Source of the DNA: Frondihabitans australicus
Lineage (GTDB): Bacteria; Actinomycetota; Actinomycetes; Actinomycetales; Microbacteriaceae
DNA length: 64,000 bases
Assembly: GCF_003634555.1 (NCBI RefSeq)
Contig: NZ_RBKS01000001.1
Coordinates: 2,976,001 to 3,040,000, forward strand
Direction: 5' to 3'
Shown here: positions 25,593-33,981 of the stretch, in pieces
How positions within the stretch are numbered: the stretch's first letter is position 1
Layout of the letters: each line of letters opens with the position of its first letter
Made by a program: the position numbers and the translations under genes
Notes under the pieces: generated by a model
The model's input: the letters and a program-made list of their open reading frames with translations, nothing else
The model's database searches: none
Told to the model about the DNA's origin: nothing

Positions 25593-27005
25593 TTACAGGT
25601 CGGTCCGCAGGATCGGCGACTCCTCGCCCGTCTCGAGCAGCGACGCCGCCTTCTCCCTGGCGTCCTTCACGACCCCCGCGAGACCGCGCCCGGCGACCGC
25701 TCCGCCGACGCGAAGGACTCCCTCGGGCGTGGAGGCCGGGGTGCCGCGGTAGGGGGCGTCCCACTCGACGCGCGCGACGCCTTCGACGGACGACGGCGCG
25801 AGGGGTGCGCCCAGGATGAGCCCTGCATCCTGCGTCGCCATCGCCCTGAGGTCGGCGTCGGAGGTCGACCGGTCGACGATGGGCGAGTCGTAGCTGAGTC
25901 GGAGGACGTGCTTCCCCTCGGCGCGCTCGGCGACCCAGGCCCACTTGATGCTGGCGTGCGTGAGCGCCTTGGCCCGGATGCCGGACGCCTCCGCCGCGCC
26001 GGGCGCGATCAGCACGCCGGTGCCGCGCGGGCCTGCGTCCAGCGCGGGATCGTCGACGACGAGGGTGACCAGCGTGATCAGGCCGACCTGTGGCTCCTGC
26101 GGCGAAGTCGACCCGGTCGTGCTGGCCGACCCGTCGAGGACCGCCGCGTCGCGGGCCCCCAGCGCCACGACGACCGCGCCCCCGGCGATGCGCTCGCCCG
26201 AGTCGAGCGTGACCGACCCGGGGTCGTACGAGCGGACGCGCGCGCCGAGACGGACCTCGACGCCGTACGTCTCGAGGTCGGCGACGAGCTCGTCGACGAG
26301 GCGCGCCATGCCGTACCGGATGCCGCCCACGGCCGACCCCGCGGGCGCCAGCGCGCGCATCTCGCGGACCGCCCGGGCGAGCGAGTTCTGCTTGAGGAGC
26401 TGGGCGCGCAGGCCCGGCGCGACGCGATCGACGTCGAGGTCGTCGGGGTGCGCGGAATGGACACCCATGACGACCGGGGCCACCAGCCGCTCGAGCACGG
26501 CGTCGCCCATGCGGCGGCGCACCAGCGCGCCGAGCTTCTGCTCCTTCGCGCCGACGGGGCCGGGCAGGAGCGAGTCCATCTCGGCCCGCATCGCGGCCTT
26601 CGTGCCGATCACGTCGATGACGTCCTGCGCCAGGGCGGTGCCGGGGATTCCGAGCAGGCCCGTCTTCGGCAGCGGGAACGCCGCTCCGTCGGCCTCGACG
26701 ACCCAGGCGCCGCGCGGGTCGGGCGTGACGATGTCGTTTCCCAGGCCGAGCTGCGTCGCGAGCCGGGCGATGGTGTCGCCGCGCGTCGCGAAGCTCTCGG
26801 CTCCGGCGTCGAGGTCGATCCCCGCGACCGTGTGCCGACGCACCTCGCCGCCGAGCCGACCGGACCCTTCCAGCAGGAGCACGCGACGCCCCGCCTTCCC
26901 CAGGTCGCGCGCGACGACCAGCCCCGCCACGCCGCCCCCGACGACGATCACGTCGAACGCGCCCTTCGGCAGGCGCTCGCCGAACTGCGGTTCCGCGTCG
27001 CTCAC
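25593..27005 (-). CDS. hemY: Coproporphyrinogen III oxidase (HemY/CgoX)
   Basis: FAD-dependent six-electron oxidation of coproporphyrinogen III to coproporphyrin III. The dinucleotide fold is [18 protein letters not shown], followed by [15 protein letters not shown] and [11 protein letters not shown]. The C-terminal [16 protein letters not shown] closes the FAD site. 470 aa from GTG 27005, which overlaps the hemE stop (GTGA). Gram-positive HemY proteins work on coproporphyrinogen rather than protoporphyrinogen, in line with HemQ nearby. Confidence 0.95.
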   Translation of the reverse strand: MSDAEPQFGERLPKGAFDVIVVGGGVAGLVVARDLGKAGRRVLLLEGSGRLGGEVRRHTVAGIDLDAGAESFATRGDTIARLATQLGLGNDIVTPDPRGAWVVEADGAAFPLPKTGLLGIPGTALAQDVIDVIGTKAAMRAEMDSLLPGPVGAKEQKLGALVRRRMGDAVLERLVAPVVMGVHSAHPDDLDVDRVAPGLRAQLLKQNSLARAVREMRALAPAGSAVGGIRYGMARLVDELVADLETYGVEVRLGARVRSYDPGSVTLDSGERIAGGAVVVALGARDAAVLDGSASTTGSTSPQEPQVGLITLVTLVVDDPALDAGPRGTGVLIAPGAAEASGIRAKALTHASIKWAWVAERAEGKHVLRLSYDSPIVDRSTSDADLRAMATQDAGLILGAPLAPSSVEGVARVEWDAPYRGTPASTPEGVLRVGGAVAGRGLAGVVKDAREKAASLLETGEESPILRTDL

Positions 27006-28075
27006 AGCGTGTGCGCCAGCTCGACGATGCGCGTGAGCACGGTCGGGTCGGTGTCGGGGTTGACCCCGTGGCCGAGGTTCAGGACGTGCGCGGGAGCAGC
27101 GCGCCCCCGCTCGACGACGTCGCGCACGTGGGCCTCGAGCACCGACCACGGCGCCTGCAGCAGCGCGGGGTCGATGTTGCCCTGCACGACCGTCCGCCCG
27201 CCGAGGCGACGCGACGCCTCGTCGAGCGGGATCCGCCAGTCGACGCCGACCGCGTCCGTCCCGACGTCGCGCATGGCGGCCAGCACCTCGCCCGAGCCGA
27301 CGCCGAAGTGGATCCGCGGCACGTCGAGGCCGTCGATGTGCGACAGGGCGCGGGCCGAGTACGGGGCCACGAGGCGGGTGTAGTCGGAGAGCGAGAGGGA
27401 GCCCACCCACGAGTCGAAGAGCTGCGCGGCGCTTGCTCCTGCGAGCACCTGGGCGCGGAGGAACGCGCCGGTGGTGTCGGCCGCCCAGGTCATGAGGGCG
27501 TCCCAGGTCTCGGGGTCGGCGTGCATCAGCGTGCGGGCGCGGATGTGGTCTTTCGACGGGCCGCCCTCGACGAGGTAGGCGGCGAGGGTGAAGGGGGCGC
27601 CGGCGAAGCCGATGAGAGGGGTCTCGCCGAGCTCCTGCACCGTGCGCTCGACGCCCTCGGCGATGGGCTGGAGGGCCGCAGGATCCAGCGGCTCGAGTCG
27701 GGCGATGTCGTCGCGCGTGCGCAGGGGCGCGTCGAGCACCGGCCCGCGCCCGGGGACGATCTCGACCCCGACCCCCGCCAGCTTCACGGGCACGACGATG
27801 TCGCTGAAGAAGATGCCGGCGTCGACGCGGTGGCGCCGGACGGGCTGGAGAGTGATCTCGCTGGAGAGCTCGGGGTCGAGGCAGGCGTCGAGCATCTGCG
27901 TTCCGACCCGGAGCTCGCGGTACTCGGGCAGCGAGCGACCAGCCTGCCGCATGAACCACACCGGCAGCGTCTCGGGCCGGTCGCCACGGAGGGCGCGCAC
28001 GAGCGGCGACTGAGCGGTGCGGCCGCTCGCGAGCGGGTGGGCGGCGGGGAGGGCGGTCGAGATCACGTGCTGCAT
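27002..28075 (-). CDS. hemE: Uroporphyrinogen decarboxylase
   Basis: Decarboxylates uroporphyrinogen III to coproporphyrinogen III. 357 aa with the N-terminal [19 protein letters not shown] active-site motif, [38 protein letters not shown] and [13 protein letters not shown]. Starts the minus-strand hem run, 58 bp after a small lipoprotein gene. Confidence 0.97.
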   Translation of the reverse strand: MQHVISTALPAAHPLASGRTAQSPLVRALRGDRPETLPVWFMRQAGRSLPEYRELRVGTQMLDACLDPELSSEITLQPVRRHRVDAGIFFSDIVVPVKLAGVGVEIVPGRGPVLDAPLRTRDDIARLEPLDPAALQPIAEGVERTVQELGETPLIGFAGAPFTLAAYLVEGGPSKDHIRARTLMHADPETWDALMTWAADTTGAFLRAQVLAGASAAQLFDSWVGSLSLSDYTRLVAPYSARALSHIDGLDVPRIHFGVGSGEVLAAMRDVGTDAVGVDWRIPLDEASRRLGGRTVVQGNIDPALLQAPWSVLEAHVRDVVERGRAAPAHVLNLGHGVNPDTDPTVLTRIVELAHTL

Positions 28076-28133
28076 TCTCGCATTCCGCGCTGGGCCCTCC
28101 CCCGCGCGGCCCAGGACCGCCCTCGCCGCCGAG

Positions 28134-28535
28134 TCAGGACGCGTAGACGTACGTCGACACGCTGGACGACACGTTGCCCGGGGTGCCCGGCGCAGTGTTC
28201 TGGTTCACCGAGAGGTAGGTGCCACCCGAAAGGACCAGCCCGAGCGGGATCTCCCACGTGCCGTCTGCGGCCACGGTCGCCGAGCCCGTGGCGCTGTAGC
28301 CCAGAAGGCGGGCCGTCACGGTGGCGCCCGGCTGCCCCGTGCCCGTGATCGACAAGAGGACACCGTCGGGAACCGCGGCCGGCGTCGTGACGGCAAGGGC
28401 CGAGATGGACGCGGGCGAGGAGACGGTCGAGACCTGGGGCGCGGGCGCTGCCTCTGCGGCACAGGAGCCGACGACGACGAGACCGGCGACCACGGTCGCG
28501 GTGGAAAGGATTCTGAGGGGGATTCCGAACTTCAT
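28134..28535 (-). CDS. Small lipoprotein with Ig-like domain
   Basis: 133 aa. A lipobox-like VVVGSC after a hydrophobic signal suggests a lipid-anchored surface protein; the mature part contains a single Ig-like beta domain ([26 protein letters not shown]) of the type found in bacterial surface proteins. The same GTG(Q/P) turn occurs in the secreted protein at 58046. A TAGAAT -10 (minus strand; 28542-28547) ends 6 nt before the ATG, so the mRNA is probably leaderless. Function unknown. Confidence 0.75.
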   Translation of the reverse strand: MKFGIPLRILSTATVVAGLVVVGSCAAEAAPAPQVSTVSSPASISALAVTTPAAVPDGVLLSITGTGQPGATVTARLLGYSATGSATVAADGTWEIPLGLVLSGGTYLSVNQNTAPGTPGNVSSSVSTYVYAS

Positions 28536-28600
28536 ACTGAAATTCTAGGAACAAGAGTCGCGCGTGGTCCGACCTCCCGGCGAGCCGTAAGAAGTCGCGA

Positions 28601-29122
28601 TCAGAGAGGCTTGGCGAGCACGACCATGTGCAGGTCGTCGCGCTTGGGCGTGCCGAAGCGCTCGTCGCCGTAGGGGAATTCCCGGTACTCGCCGGTCCGC
28701 ACGAACCCGCGCCGCTCGTAGAAGGCGATGAGCTCGTCGCGCGGCTCGAGCACGGTCATCTCGAGGGTCGTGGAGCCCCACTCGTCGCGACTGATGCGCG
28801 CGGCCTCCTCGAGCACCTGCTTGCCGAGGCCGGCGCCCTGTCGCCCCGGCATGACGGCGAACATGCCGAAGTACGCCACGCCGTCGCCCTTGTCGACGAG
28901 GTTGCAGCAGGCGAGCATCTCGTCGCCCTCGAATCCGACCAGCAGCCTTCCGGAGGGCTCGGCGAGGTCATCGGCGAGCACCTCGGGCGTGATGCGCGGC
29001 CCGTCGATGAGGTCAGCCTCCGTGGTCCAGCCCCCTCGGCTCTCGTCGCCGCGGTAGGCGGAGGTGACGAGGGCGACGATGGCATCGGAGTCGGCGAGCG
29101 AGGCGGGGCGGAAGAGCAGCAC
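28601..29122 (-). CDS. GNAT-family N-acetyltransferase
   Basis: 173 aa with the GNAT fold. [21 protein letters not shown] is the acetyl-CoA-binding motif A (R/QxxGxG/A), and [19 protein letters not shown] the C-terminal motif B. Substrate unknown. Divergent from hemA (71 bp between starts) and upstream of the lipoprotein gene. Confidence 0.9.
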   Translation of the reverse strand: MLLFRPASLADSDAIVALVTSAYRGDESRGGWTTEADLIDGPRITPEVLADDLAEPSGRLLVGFEGDEMLACCNLVDKGDGVAYFGMFAVMPGRQGAGLGKQVLEEAARISRDEWGSTTLEMTVLEPRDELIAFYERRGFVRTGEYREFPYGDERFGTPKRDDLHMVVLAKPL

Positions 29123-29193
29123 GATGCGACCCTACTGCGCGATCGCTCGACTTCGAGTCCCGCCAGAAGCACCCGGTCACGGCGAGAGTTACC

Positions 29194-30507
29194 ATGTCTG
29201 TTGTGCTCCTCTGCCTGACGGCGTCTCACCAGAACGCCAGCTTCGATCTCCTCGAGAGACTGAGCATCAGCGCACCCTCCGCGGCAGCGACGCTGGTCGA
29301 GTCGAGCGACTTCGTCTCGGGCGCGGTCGTCCTCGCCACCTGCAACCGCTTCGAGGCCTACCTCGACCTCGACGAGCCCCTCACCGCGGCGAGCGCGATC
29401 GCCGTCGAGGCCACGATCCAGACGATGAGCGAGGCGTCGGGCGTCGAGCCCGCCGAGCTCCGCGACAGCGTGAGCGTCATCACCGGCGACGGCGTCGTCG
29501 AGCACCTGTTCGCCGTGTCGTCGGGCCTCGAGTCCGTCGTGGTCGGCGAGGACGAGATCTCCGGTCAGGTCCGCCGCGCCCTCGAACGAGCTCGCGACGA
29601 CGGCACCACCTCCTCCGACCTCGAGCGCCTGTTCCAGAAGGCCTCGCACACGTCGCGCGGCGTGAAGAACCGCACGAACGTGGGCGGCGCCGGCCGCTCA
29701 CTCGTGCGACTCGCCCTCGAGCTGGCGTCGAGCCGGGTCACCGACTGGGCCGAGGCCAGGGTCCTGCTCGTCGGCACCGGCCAGTACGCGGCGACGACCG
29801 TGGCCGCCCTCCGCGACCGCGGCGCCGTCGACATCGGCGTGTACTCGGCGTCGGGCCGCGCGGCGTGGTTTGGTGCGAAGCACGACGTCACCCCGCACGA
29901 CGACCTCGCCGCCGCCATCGCCTGGAGCGACGTCCTCATCACCTGCACGTCGACCGCCGAGCCCCTCGTGACTCCCGAGGTCGTGGCCGCAGGAGCCCGG
30001 CGACTCGTCATCGACCTCGGTCTCCCCCGCAACGTCGACCCGCTCGTGGCCCGCGTCGACGGCGTCGAGCTGCTCGACCTCGAGACCATCAGCCTCCACG
30101 CTCCGCTGGCCGAGCTGAGCGCCGCGGACGACGCCCGCGCCATGGTGTCGGACGCCGCCGCCGAGTTCCAGGCGGTCGCCGCCGAGCAGTCGCTGTCACC
30201 CGCCGTCGTGGCCCTGCGCAAGCACGTCTTCGACATCCTCGACGCCGAGATCGAGCGCGCCCGCGGCCGCGGCGACTCGAGCGACCGCACCGAGCAGGCT
30301 CTCCGCCACCTCGCCGGCGTCCTCCTGCACACGCCGTCCGTCCGAGCGCGCGAGCTCGCGCGCGAGGGCCGTGGCGAGGACTTCCGCGACGCGCTCGAGG
30401 CTCTCTTCGGCCTTACCGACACGCGCGCGGCGGTGGCGCCGACGCACATTCACCCGACGAGCCGCGGCGCGGCCACGGGCGACGCCGGTCGCGCCGACGC
30501 CGTCTGA
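29194..30507 (+). CDS. hemA: Glutamyl-tRNA reductase
   Basis: First committed enzyme of C5 heme synthesis: NADPH-dependent reduction of glutamyl-tRNA-Glu to glutamate-1-semialdehyde. The catalytic Cys50 lies in [31 protein letters not shown] follows, then the NADPH fold [17 protein letters not shown] and the dimerisation helix. 437 aa with an extended His/Ala-rich tail after residue 410. Transcribed away from the other hem genes, with two small genes between, so its expression can be controlled separately. Confidence 0.97.
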   Translation: MSVVLLCLTASHQNASFDLLERLSISAPSAAATLVESSDFVSGAVVLATCNRFEAYLDLDEPLTAASAIAVEATIQTMSEASGVEPAELRDSVSVITGDGVVEHLFAVSSGLESVVVGEDEISGQVRRALERARDDGTTSSDLERLFQKASHTSRGVKNRTNVGGAGRSLVRLALELASSRVTDWAEARVLLVGTGQYAATTVAALRDRGAVDIGVYSASGRAAWFGAKHDVTPHDDLAAAIAWSDVLITCTSTAEPLVTPEVVAAGARRLVIDLGLPRNVDPLVARVDGVELLDLETISLHAPLAELSAADDARAMVSDAAAEFQAVAAEQSLSPAVVALRKHVFDILDAEIERARGRGDSSDRTEQALRHLAGVLLHTPSVRARELAREGRGEDFRDALEALFGLTDTRAAVAPTHIHPTSRGAATGDAGRADAV

Positions 30508-30534
30508 CGCGGGCGCTCCGCTGCTCCTGCGCCC

Positions 30535-31107
30535 ATGTTCGACGCCTCGCCGATCCGCACCCGACGGCTGCTGCTGCGCCCGCTGACCGCCGGCGATCTC
30601 GACGACGTCGTGGTCTACCAGTCGGACGCCGAGACGCTGCGCTACATGTTCTGGCCCGTGCGCGATCGGGCGGCCTCGATCGAGCACCTCGCCGAGCGGG
30701 CCGCCCGCACTCACCTCGAGAACGACGGTGACGCGCTCGTCCTGGCGATCGAGACCCTCGACGAGCCGGGACGCGTGATCGGCGAGGTGAACCTCCGGCT
30801 CACCAGCGTCGCGCACCGTCAGGCCGAGATCGGCTGGATCCTCAACCCGGCGCATCAGGGCCACGGGTTCGCCTTCGAGGCGGCCGCGCGGATGGTCGAC
30901 CTCTGCTTCGACGAGCTCGGCAGTCATCGGGTCCACGCCGAGCTCGACGCCCGCAACCTGGCTTCCGCCGCGCTGTGCCGTCGTCTCGGGTTCCGCGAGG
31001 AGGCGCACTTCGTCGAGGACGTCTGGAACAAGGGCCAGTGGACCGACTCGAAGGTGTTCGCCGTCGTCGAGCACGAGTGGCGGGCTCGGCGCACGAGCGA
31101 CGTCTAG
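30535..31107 (+). CDS. RimJ/RimL-type GNAT acetyltransferase
   Basis: 190 aa; begins with IRTRRLLLRPLTAGD, characteristic of the ribosomal-protein-acetyltransferase-like branch, then IGWILNPAHQGHGFAFEAA (CoA loop) and LDARNLASAALCRRLGF. May modify a protein N-terminus or a small molecule. 27 bp after hemA, so possibly co-transcribed; the gap contains one GCTCCTGCGC motif. It ends 4 bp from the convergent GntR-like gene. Confidence 0.9.
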   Translation: MFDASPIRTRRLLLRPLTAGDLDDVVVYQSDAETLRYMFWPVRDRAASIEHLAERAARTHLENDGDALVLAIETLDEPGRVIGEVNLRLTSVAHRQAEIGWILNPAHQGHGFAFEAAARMVDLCFDELGSHRVHAELDARNLASAALCRRLGFREEAHFVEDVWNKGQWTDSKVFAVVEHEWRARRTSDV

Positions 31108-31111
31108 GTCG

Positions 31112-31759
31112 TCAGTCGATCGAGAGCGCCACGACGTAGTCGGCGATGGCGTCGCGGAAGTCGTCGATCCGGCCGTCGATGAGGCTCGAGACCATGGTCG
31201 CGACCATCTCGCGGCGGACGGCCGCAGGAGCAGCGAACTCCATCCCGTGGACGACCTGGGCCGCCTCCGACAGCAGCACCGCCAGAGGCACCGTGACCTC
31301 GTCGACGAGCGCGGGGGCCGTCGAGCCTAGCAGCGCACGGCCGAGCTCGAGGAAGACGTCGACGTCGTCGGGCGTGGTGAGCCCGAACAGCTGGACCGCG
31401 CCGAGTCGGGACTGCTCGCCGTCGATGACGTGACGCGGCGCCTGGCGACCCGCGCCCACCCCGGCGACGGCGGCGACCATGGCCCGGGCGAGGCGGTGCA
31501 GCTGCCTCTGAGTCGACTCCGGCGTCCAGCTCACGATGCCGCTCGTGCCGCCGGGGCCCAGCAGCACGAAGCCGAGCTGCCAGGCGGCCTCGACGGCCTC
31601 TCGTGCCTCGGTGCAGGTGAGGCCGTGCTCTTCGGCGAGCTGCTCGACGTGGACGGCGTCGCCGGGAAGGTGACGGCCGGTGGCGAGGTCGACGAGGAGG
31701 TAGTCGACGGGGTCGACGACGAGGGCGGGGGCGAGAGAGATGGTGGCGGCGGCGTTCAT
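31112..31759 (-). CDS. GntR-like regulator, divergent
   Basis: 215 aa. Residues 15-80 have the spacing of a GntR winged helix: LATGRHLPGDAVHVEQLAEE, then HGLTCTEAREAVEAAWQLGF. The usual VSRTPVREAL core is changed to LTCTEAREAV, so DNA specificity would differ. The all-helical C-terminal part resembles the four GntR proteins at 10.5-17.6 kb and also lacks metal-ligand His. A GATATC-containing AT-rich island lies upstream (31852-31871). Moderately confident; a non-DNA-binding relative is possible. Confidence 0.65.
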   Translation of the reverse strand: MNAAATISLAPALVVDPVDYLLVDLATGRHLPGDAVHVEQLAEEHGLTCTEAREAVEAAWQLGFVLLGPGGTSGIVSWTPESTQRQLHRLARAMVAAVAGVGAGRQAPRHVIDGEQSRLGAVQLFGLTTPDDVDVFLELGRALLGSTAPALVDEVTVPLAVLLSEAAQVVHGMEFAAPAAVRREMVATMVSSLIDGRIDDFRDAIADYVVALSID

Positions 31760-31851
31760 GGCGGGGCCTTTCGGGCTCGGGAGAAACGGGTCGTCTTCGG
31801 GTTGCTACGGGTTGTTAGTGATGCGGTTTCGATGCGAGCGCATCTGACATT

Positions 31852-31871
31852 GAATATTTCATAGAGATATC
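31852..31871 (-). promoter_or_regulatory. AT-rich GATATC/TGAAATA module
   Basis: On the minus strand the island contains GATATCTC, two bases, then TGAAATA. It lies about 95-110 bp before the GntR-like start at 31759. A nearly matching module occurs at 63475-63494. Likely a promoter or operator; no assigned protein. Confidence 0.4.
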
Positions 31872-31920
31872 CGGGTGTCAAGGCGTCGGCGGAAAATCGT
31901 TTGTGCGGGACGATGGAGCC

Positions 31921-32319
31921 ATGGACCCGATCGTCGTCAGCGCCCTCGCCCTCGTCCGCGACCGGAAGATGCTCATGGTGGTCGCCCGCGACCGCGACGT
32001 CCTCTATCTGCCCGGCGGCAAGGTCGAGCCCGGCGAATCGGGGGCGGCGGCAGCGATCCGCGAGGCGCGCGAGGAGGTCTCCGTCGAGCTCGATCCGGCG
32101 AGCGTCCGCGAGCTGTTCACCGTGCGCACCCAGGCGCACGGCGAGCCCGAGGGCAGGCTCGTCGAGATGACGCTATTCGCGGGCGACACCGACGACGAGC
32201 CGCATCCTGCCGCCGAAGTCGGCTCGATCGCCTGGGTGACGACGGCTGACGCCCACCGGTGTCCGCCTGCAGGCGTAGCGACGCTCGAGCAGATGTCGTC
32301 CCTCGGACTGATCGACTGA
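31921..32319 (+). CDS. Nudix hydrolase
   Basis: 132 aa. Nudix box GGKVEPGESGAAAAIREARE then EVSVEL fits Gx5Ex7REuxEExGu, with the last Gly replaced by Ser, so the fold is complete but the metal loop slightly atypical. Probably hydrolyses a nucleotide-diphosphate-linked compound; substrate not predictable. ATG 31921 was chosen because it starts the first strand; an in-frame start 18 nt upstream adds little. 26 bp before the lipoprotein gene. Confidence 0.92.
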   Translation: MDPIVVSALALVRDRKMLMVVARDRDVLYLPGGKVEPGESGAAAAIREAREEVSVELDPASVRELFTVRTQAHGEPEGRLVEMTLFAGDTDDEPHPAAEVGSIAWVTTADAHRCPPAGVATLEQMSSLGLID

Positions 32320-32345
32320 CAGCCCCGTCGTGGCAGGGTGGGGTC

Positions 32346-32975
32346 ATGCGCACCACCACCAAGATCACCGTCGCCGCGCTCGCCCTGGTCACAGCCCTGG
32401 GCCTCGCCGGCTGCGCGGGCGGCAAGACCGCCTCCGAGCCGACCGCGACGACGACCATCACACAGTCCCCACAGCCCTCACCGACCCCGACCGACACGTC
32501 GTCGTCCGCGCCCACCACGGGCACCGGCGGCGGCGGAACCGGCACCGGCACGACCGCGGCCTGCGCCACCGCGAACCTCACCGGCGCCCTCCAGGCCGAT
32601 CCGAACGGCGGTTCGGCCGGCCACGAGTACCTCGACCTGGTGCTCACCAACCACGGCGCGTCGTGCACTCTGCAAGGCTGGCCCGGCACGTCGTTCGTCG
32701 GCACCTCCGGCAACCAGCTGGGCGCCGCGGCCACCTTCGTCACCGACTCGCCGCACGACACCGTGACCCTCGCCACCGGCGGCACCGCCAAGGCGACCAT
32801 CTCGATCGCCCAGGCCGGCAACTACGGCTCGTCGTGCACCAAGTCGGCCGCGAAGGGCTTCCGCATCTACCCGCCCGGGCAGACGGCGTCGCTCTTCGCC
32901 GACGGCTCGAAGTTCAGCCTGACCGCCTGCACGCAGTCGAGCATCAAGCTGCTCACCGTCACCGCGTTGCAGTAG
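32346..32975 (+). CDS. DUF4232 lipoprotein
   Basis: 209 aa. Lipobox LAGC after a 20-residue hydrophobic signal, then a Ser/Thr/Pro linker and a beta-rich DUF4232 domain with CATANLTGAL at its start, paired Cys (SCTLQGWPG, SSCTKSA) and a C-terminal Cys. Membrane-anchored outside the cell; function unknown. ATG 32346 begins the signal peptide. A 14-bp-stem hairpin follows the stop. Confidence 0.9.
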   Translation: MRTTTKITVAALALVTALGLAGCAGGKTASEPTATTTITQSPQPSPTPTDTSSSAPTTGTGGGGTGTGTTAACATANLTGALQADPNGGSAGHEYLDLVLTNHGASCTLQGWPGTSFVGTSGNQLGAAATFVTDSPHDTVTLATGGTAKATISIAQAGNYGSSCTKSAAKGFRIYPPGQTASLFADGSKFSLTACTQSSIKLLTVTALQ

Positions 32976-32980
32976 CCCGC

Positions 32981-33027
32981 GGGCGCAGGAGCAGCGGCAC
33001 GGCCCGACCTCCTCTGCTCCTGCGCCC
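32981..33027. terminator. Bidirectional hairpin terminator built from the GCGCAGGAGC motif
   Basis: Perfect 14-bp inverted repeat GGGCGCAGGAGCAG (32981-32994) / CTGCTCCTGCGCCC (33014-33027), loop 19 nt. It lies between the convergent ends of the DUF4232 gene and the beta-lactamase-like gene and serves both strands. Each arm is a copy of the genome-wide 10-mer. Confidence 0.75.
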
Positions 33028-33038
33028 GGAAGCTCCCC

Positions 33039-33974
33039 TCAGCCCACGTGCTCGAGAAGGTCGAGCCCGACCACCCGCATGACCTCGAGCACGCGCAGCC
33101 TCGTCGTGAGGTCGAGGTCGTCGAAGGCCACGGTGACCGCGTACGAGACGCCCCGCGACGGTCCGCGCAGGGCGCCGGCCTCCGCGCGCACGCCCGGGGC
33201 GGCGCCGGTGAGGTTCACGAGCTGGAGTCCGTGATCCTGCGCCCTGTGGCCCGCCGGGTCGAGGCCGAACGCCGACGAGACCATGGAGAGGTCGGAGCCG
33301 GTGGAGAGCCAGCCGAGCACCCGGTTGCTCACCGAGGTGTCGACGCAGACGCCGGCGACGAGGTCGGCCAGGATGCCGCGGAGCTCGAGGGTCGAGCCGA
33401 CGGAGATCTGCGGGGCGTCGTCGGGGCCTCTCTCGGCCCGGGCGAGGTCGAGGAGGGCGGTGCGGCGCAGGCCGAGGGACTCGCCGCGGGCGTGCACGGC
33501 GTCCAGCCCGATGCGACGCGCCAAGGCGTTGGTCGCGACGGGGTCGCGCACGGCGCCGACGAGCGTCGCGGCGTCGAGGACGGTGAGCGTCGGTGTGAGC
33601 AGCGACGACCAGAGGCCACCGATGCGAGGGTCGTCGACCTGGGTGGCGTCGTTCGACGCGGAGTCCCGCCGGAGCTCGTCGACCGGCGAGAGGCTGCCGT
33701 CGCCGAGCCGCGTGGCGACCTCGATCAGCAGCAGGAGGTTGCCGAGCTGCGCCGTCGGCAGCGAGACGGTCTCGTCGATGGCCACGAGGACCTCGCCGGA
33801 GTCGAGGTCGGCGGCCGACGCCGACACCCGCGCGCCGGTGTAGGCGAGGGAGCCGAGCGCCTGGAAGGTGCGCTCGAACGGCTCGCCCGAGCGGTCGCCG
33901 CGGTGCCGGGCGCTGTCGCGTCCCCGACGCCCGCGGCGCCGCTCGACGCCGCCCTCGATGCCGTTCGTGGCCAT
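33039..33974 (-). CDS. Beta-lactamase-fold protein with all catalytic motifs lost
   Basis: 311 aa that follow the class A beta-lactamase/serine hydrolase layout, but the three motifs are degenerate. The SxxK region reads VSLPTAQLGNLLLLIEVATR (Thr and Leu at the expected Ser and Lys positions), SDN is RDP in RDPVATNALARRIG, and the KTG site reads RAQDHG. Strong fold signal, no catalytic machinery: probably a pseudoenzyme, perhaps a ligand-binding protein. No signal peptide; the N-terminus is Arg-rich and polar. Lies 7 bp downstream of the M13 peptidase gene, in the same operon. Confidence 0.7.
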   Translation of the reverse strand: MATNGIEGGVERRRGRRGRDSARHRGDRSGEPFERTFQALGSLAYTGARVSASAADLDSGEVLVAIDETVSLPTAQLGNLLLLIEVATRLGDGSLSPVDELRRDSASNDATQVDDPRIGGLWSSLLTPTLTVLDAATLVGAVRDPVATNALARRIGLDAVHARGESLGLRRTALLDLARAERGPDDAPQISVGSTLELRGILADLVAGVCVDTSVSNRVLGWLSTGSDLSMVSSAFGLDPAGHRAQDHGLQLVNLTGAAPGVRAEAGALRGPSRGVSYAVTVAFDDLDLTTRLRVLEVMRVVGLDLLEHVG

Positions 33975-33981
33975 CGACCGC

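Noticed and set aside
28076-28133. Heme- or cobalamin-type riboswitch before hemE
   Set aside because: The 58-bp gap is too short and shows no B12-box-like or other conserved core.
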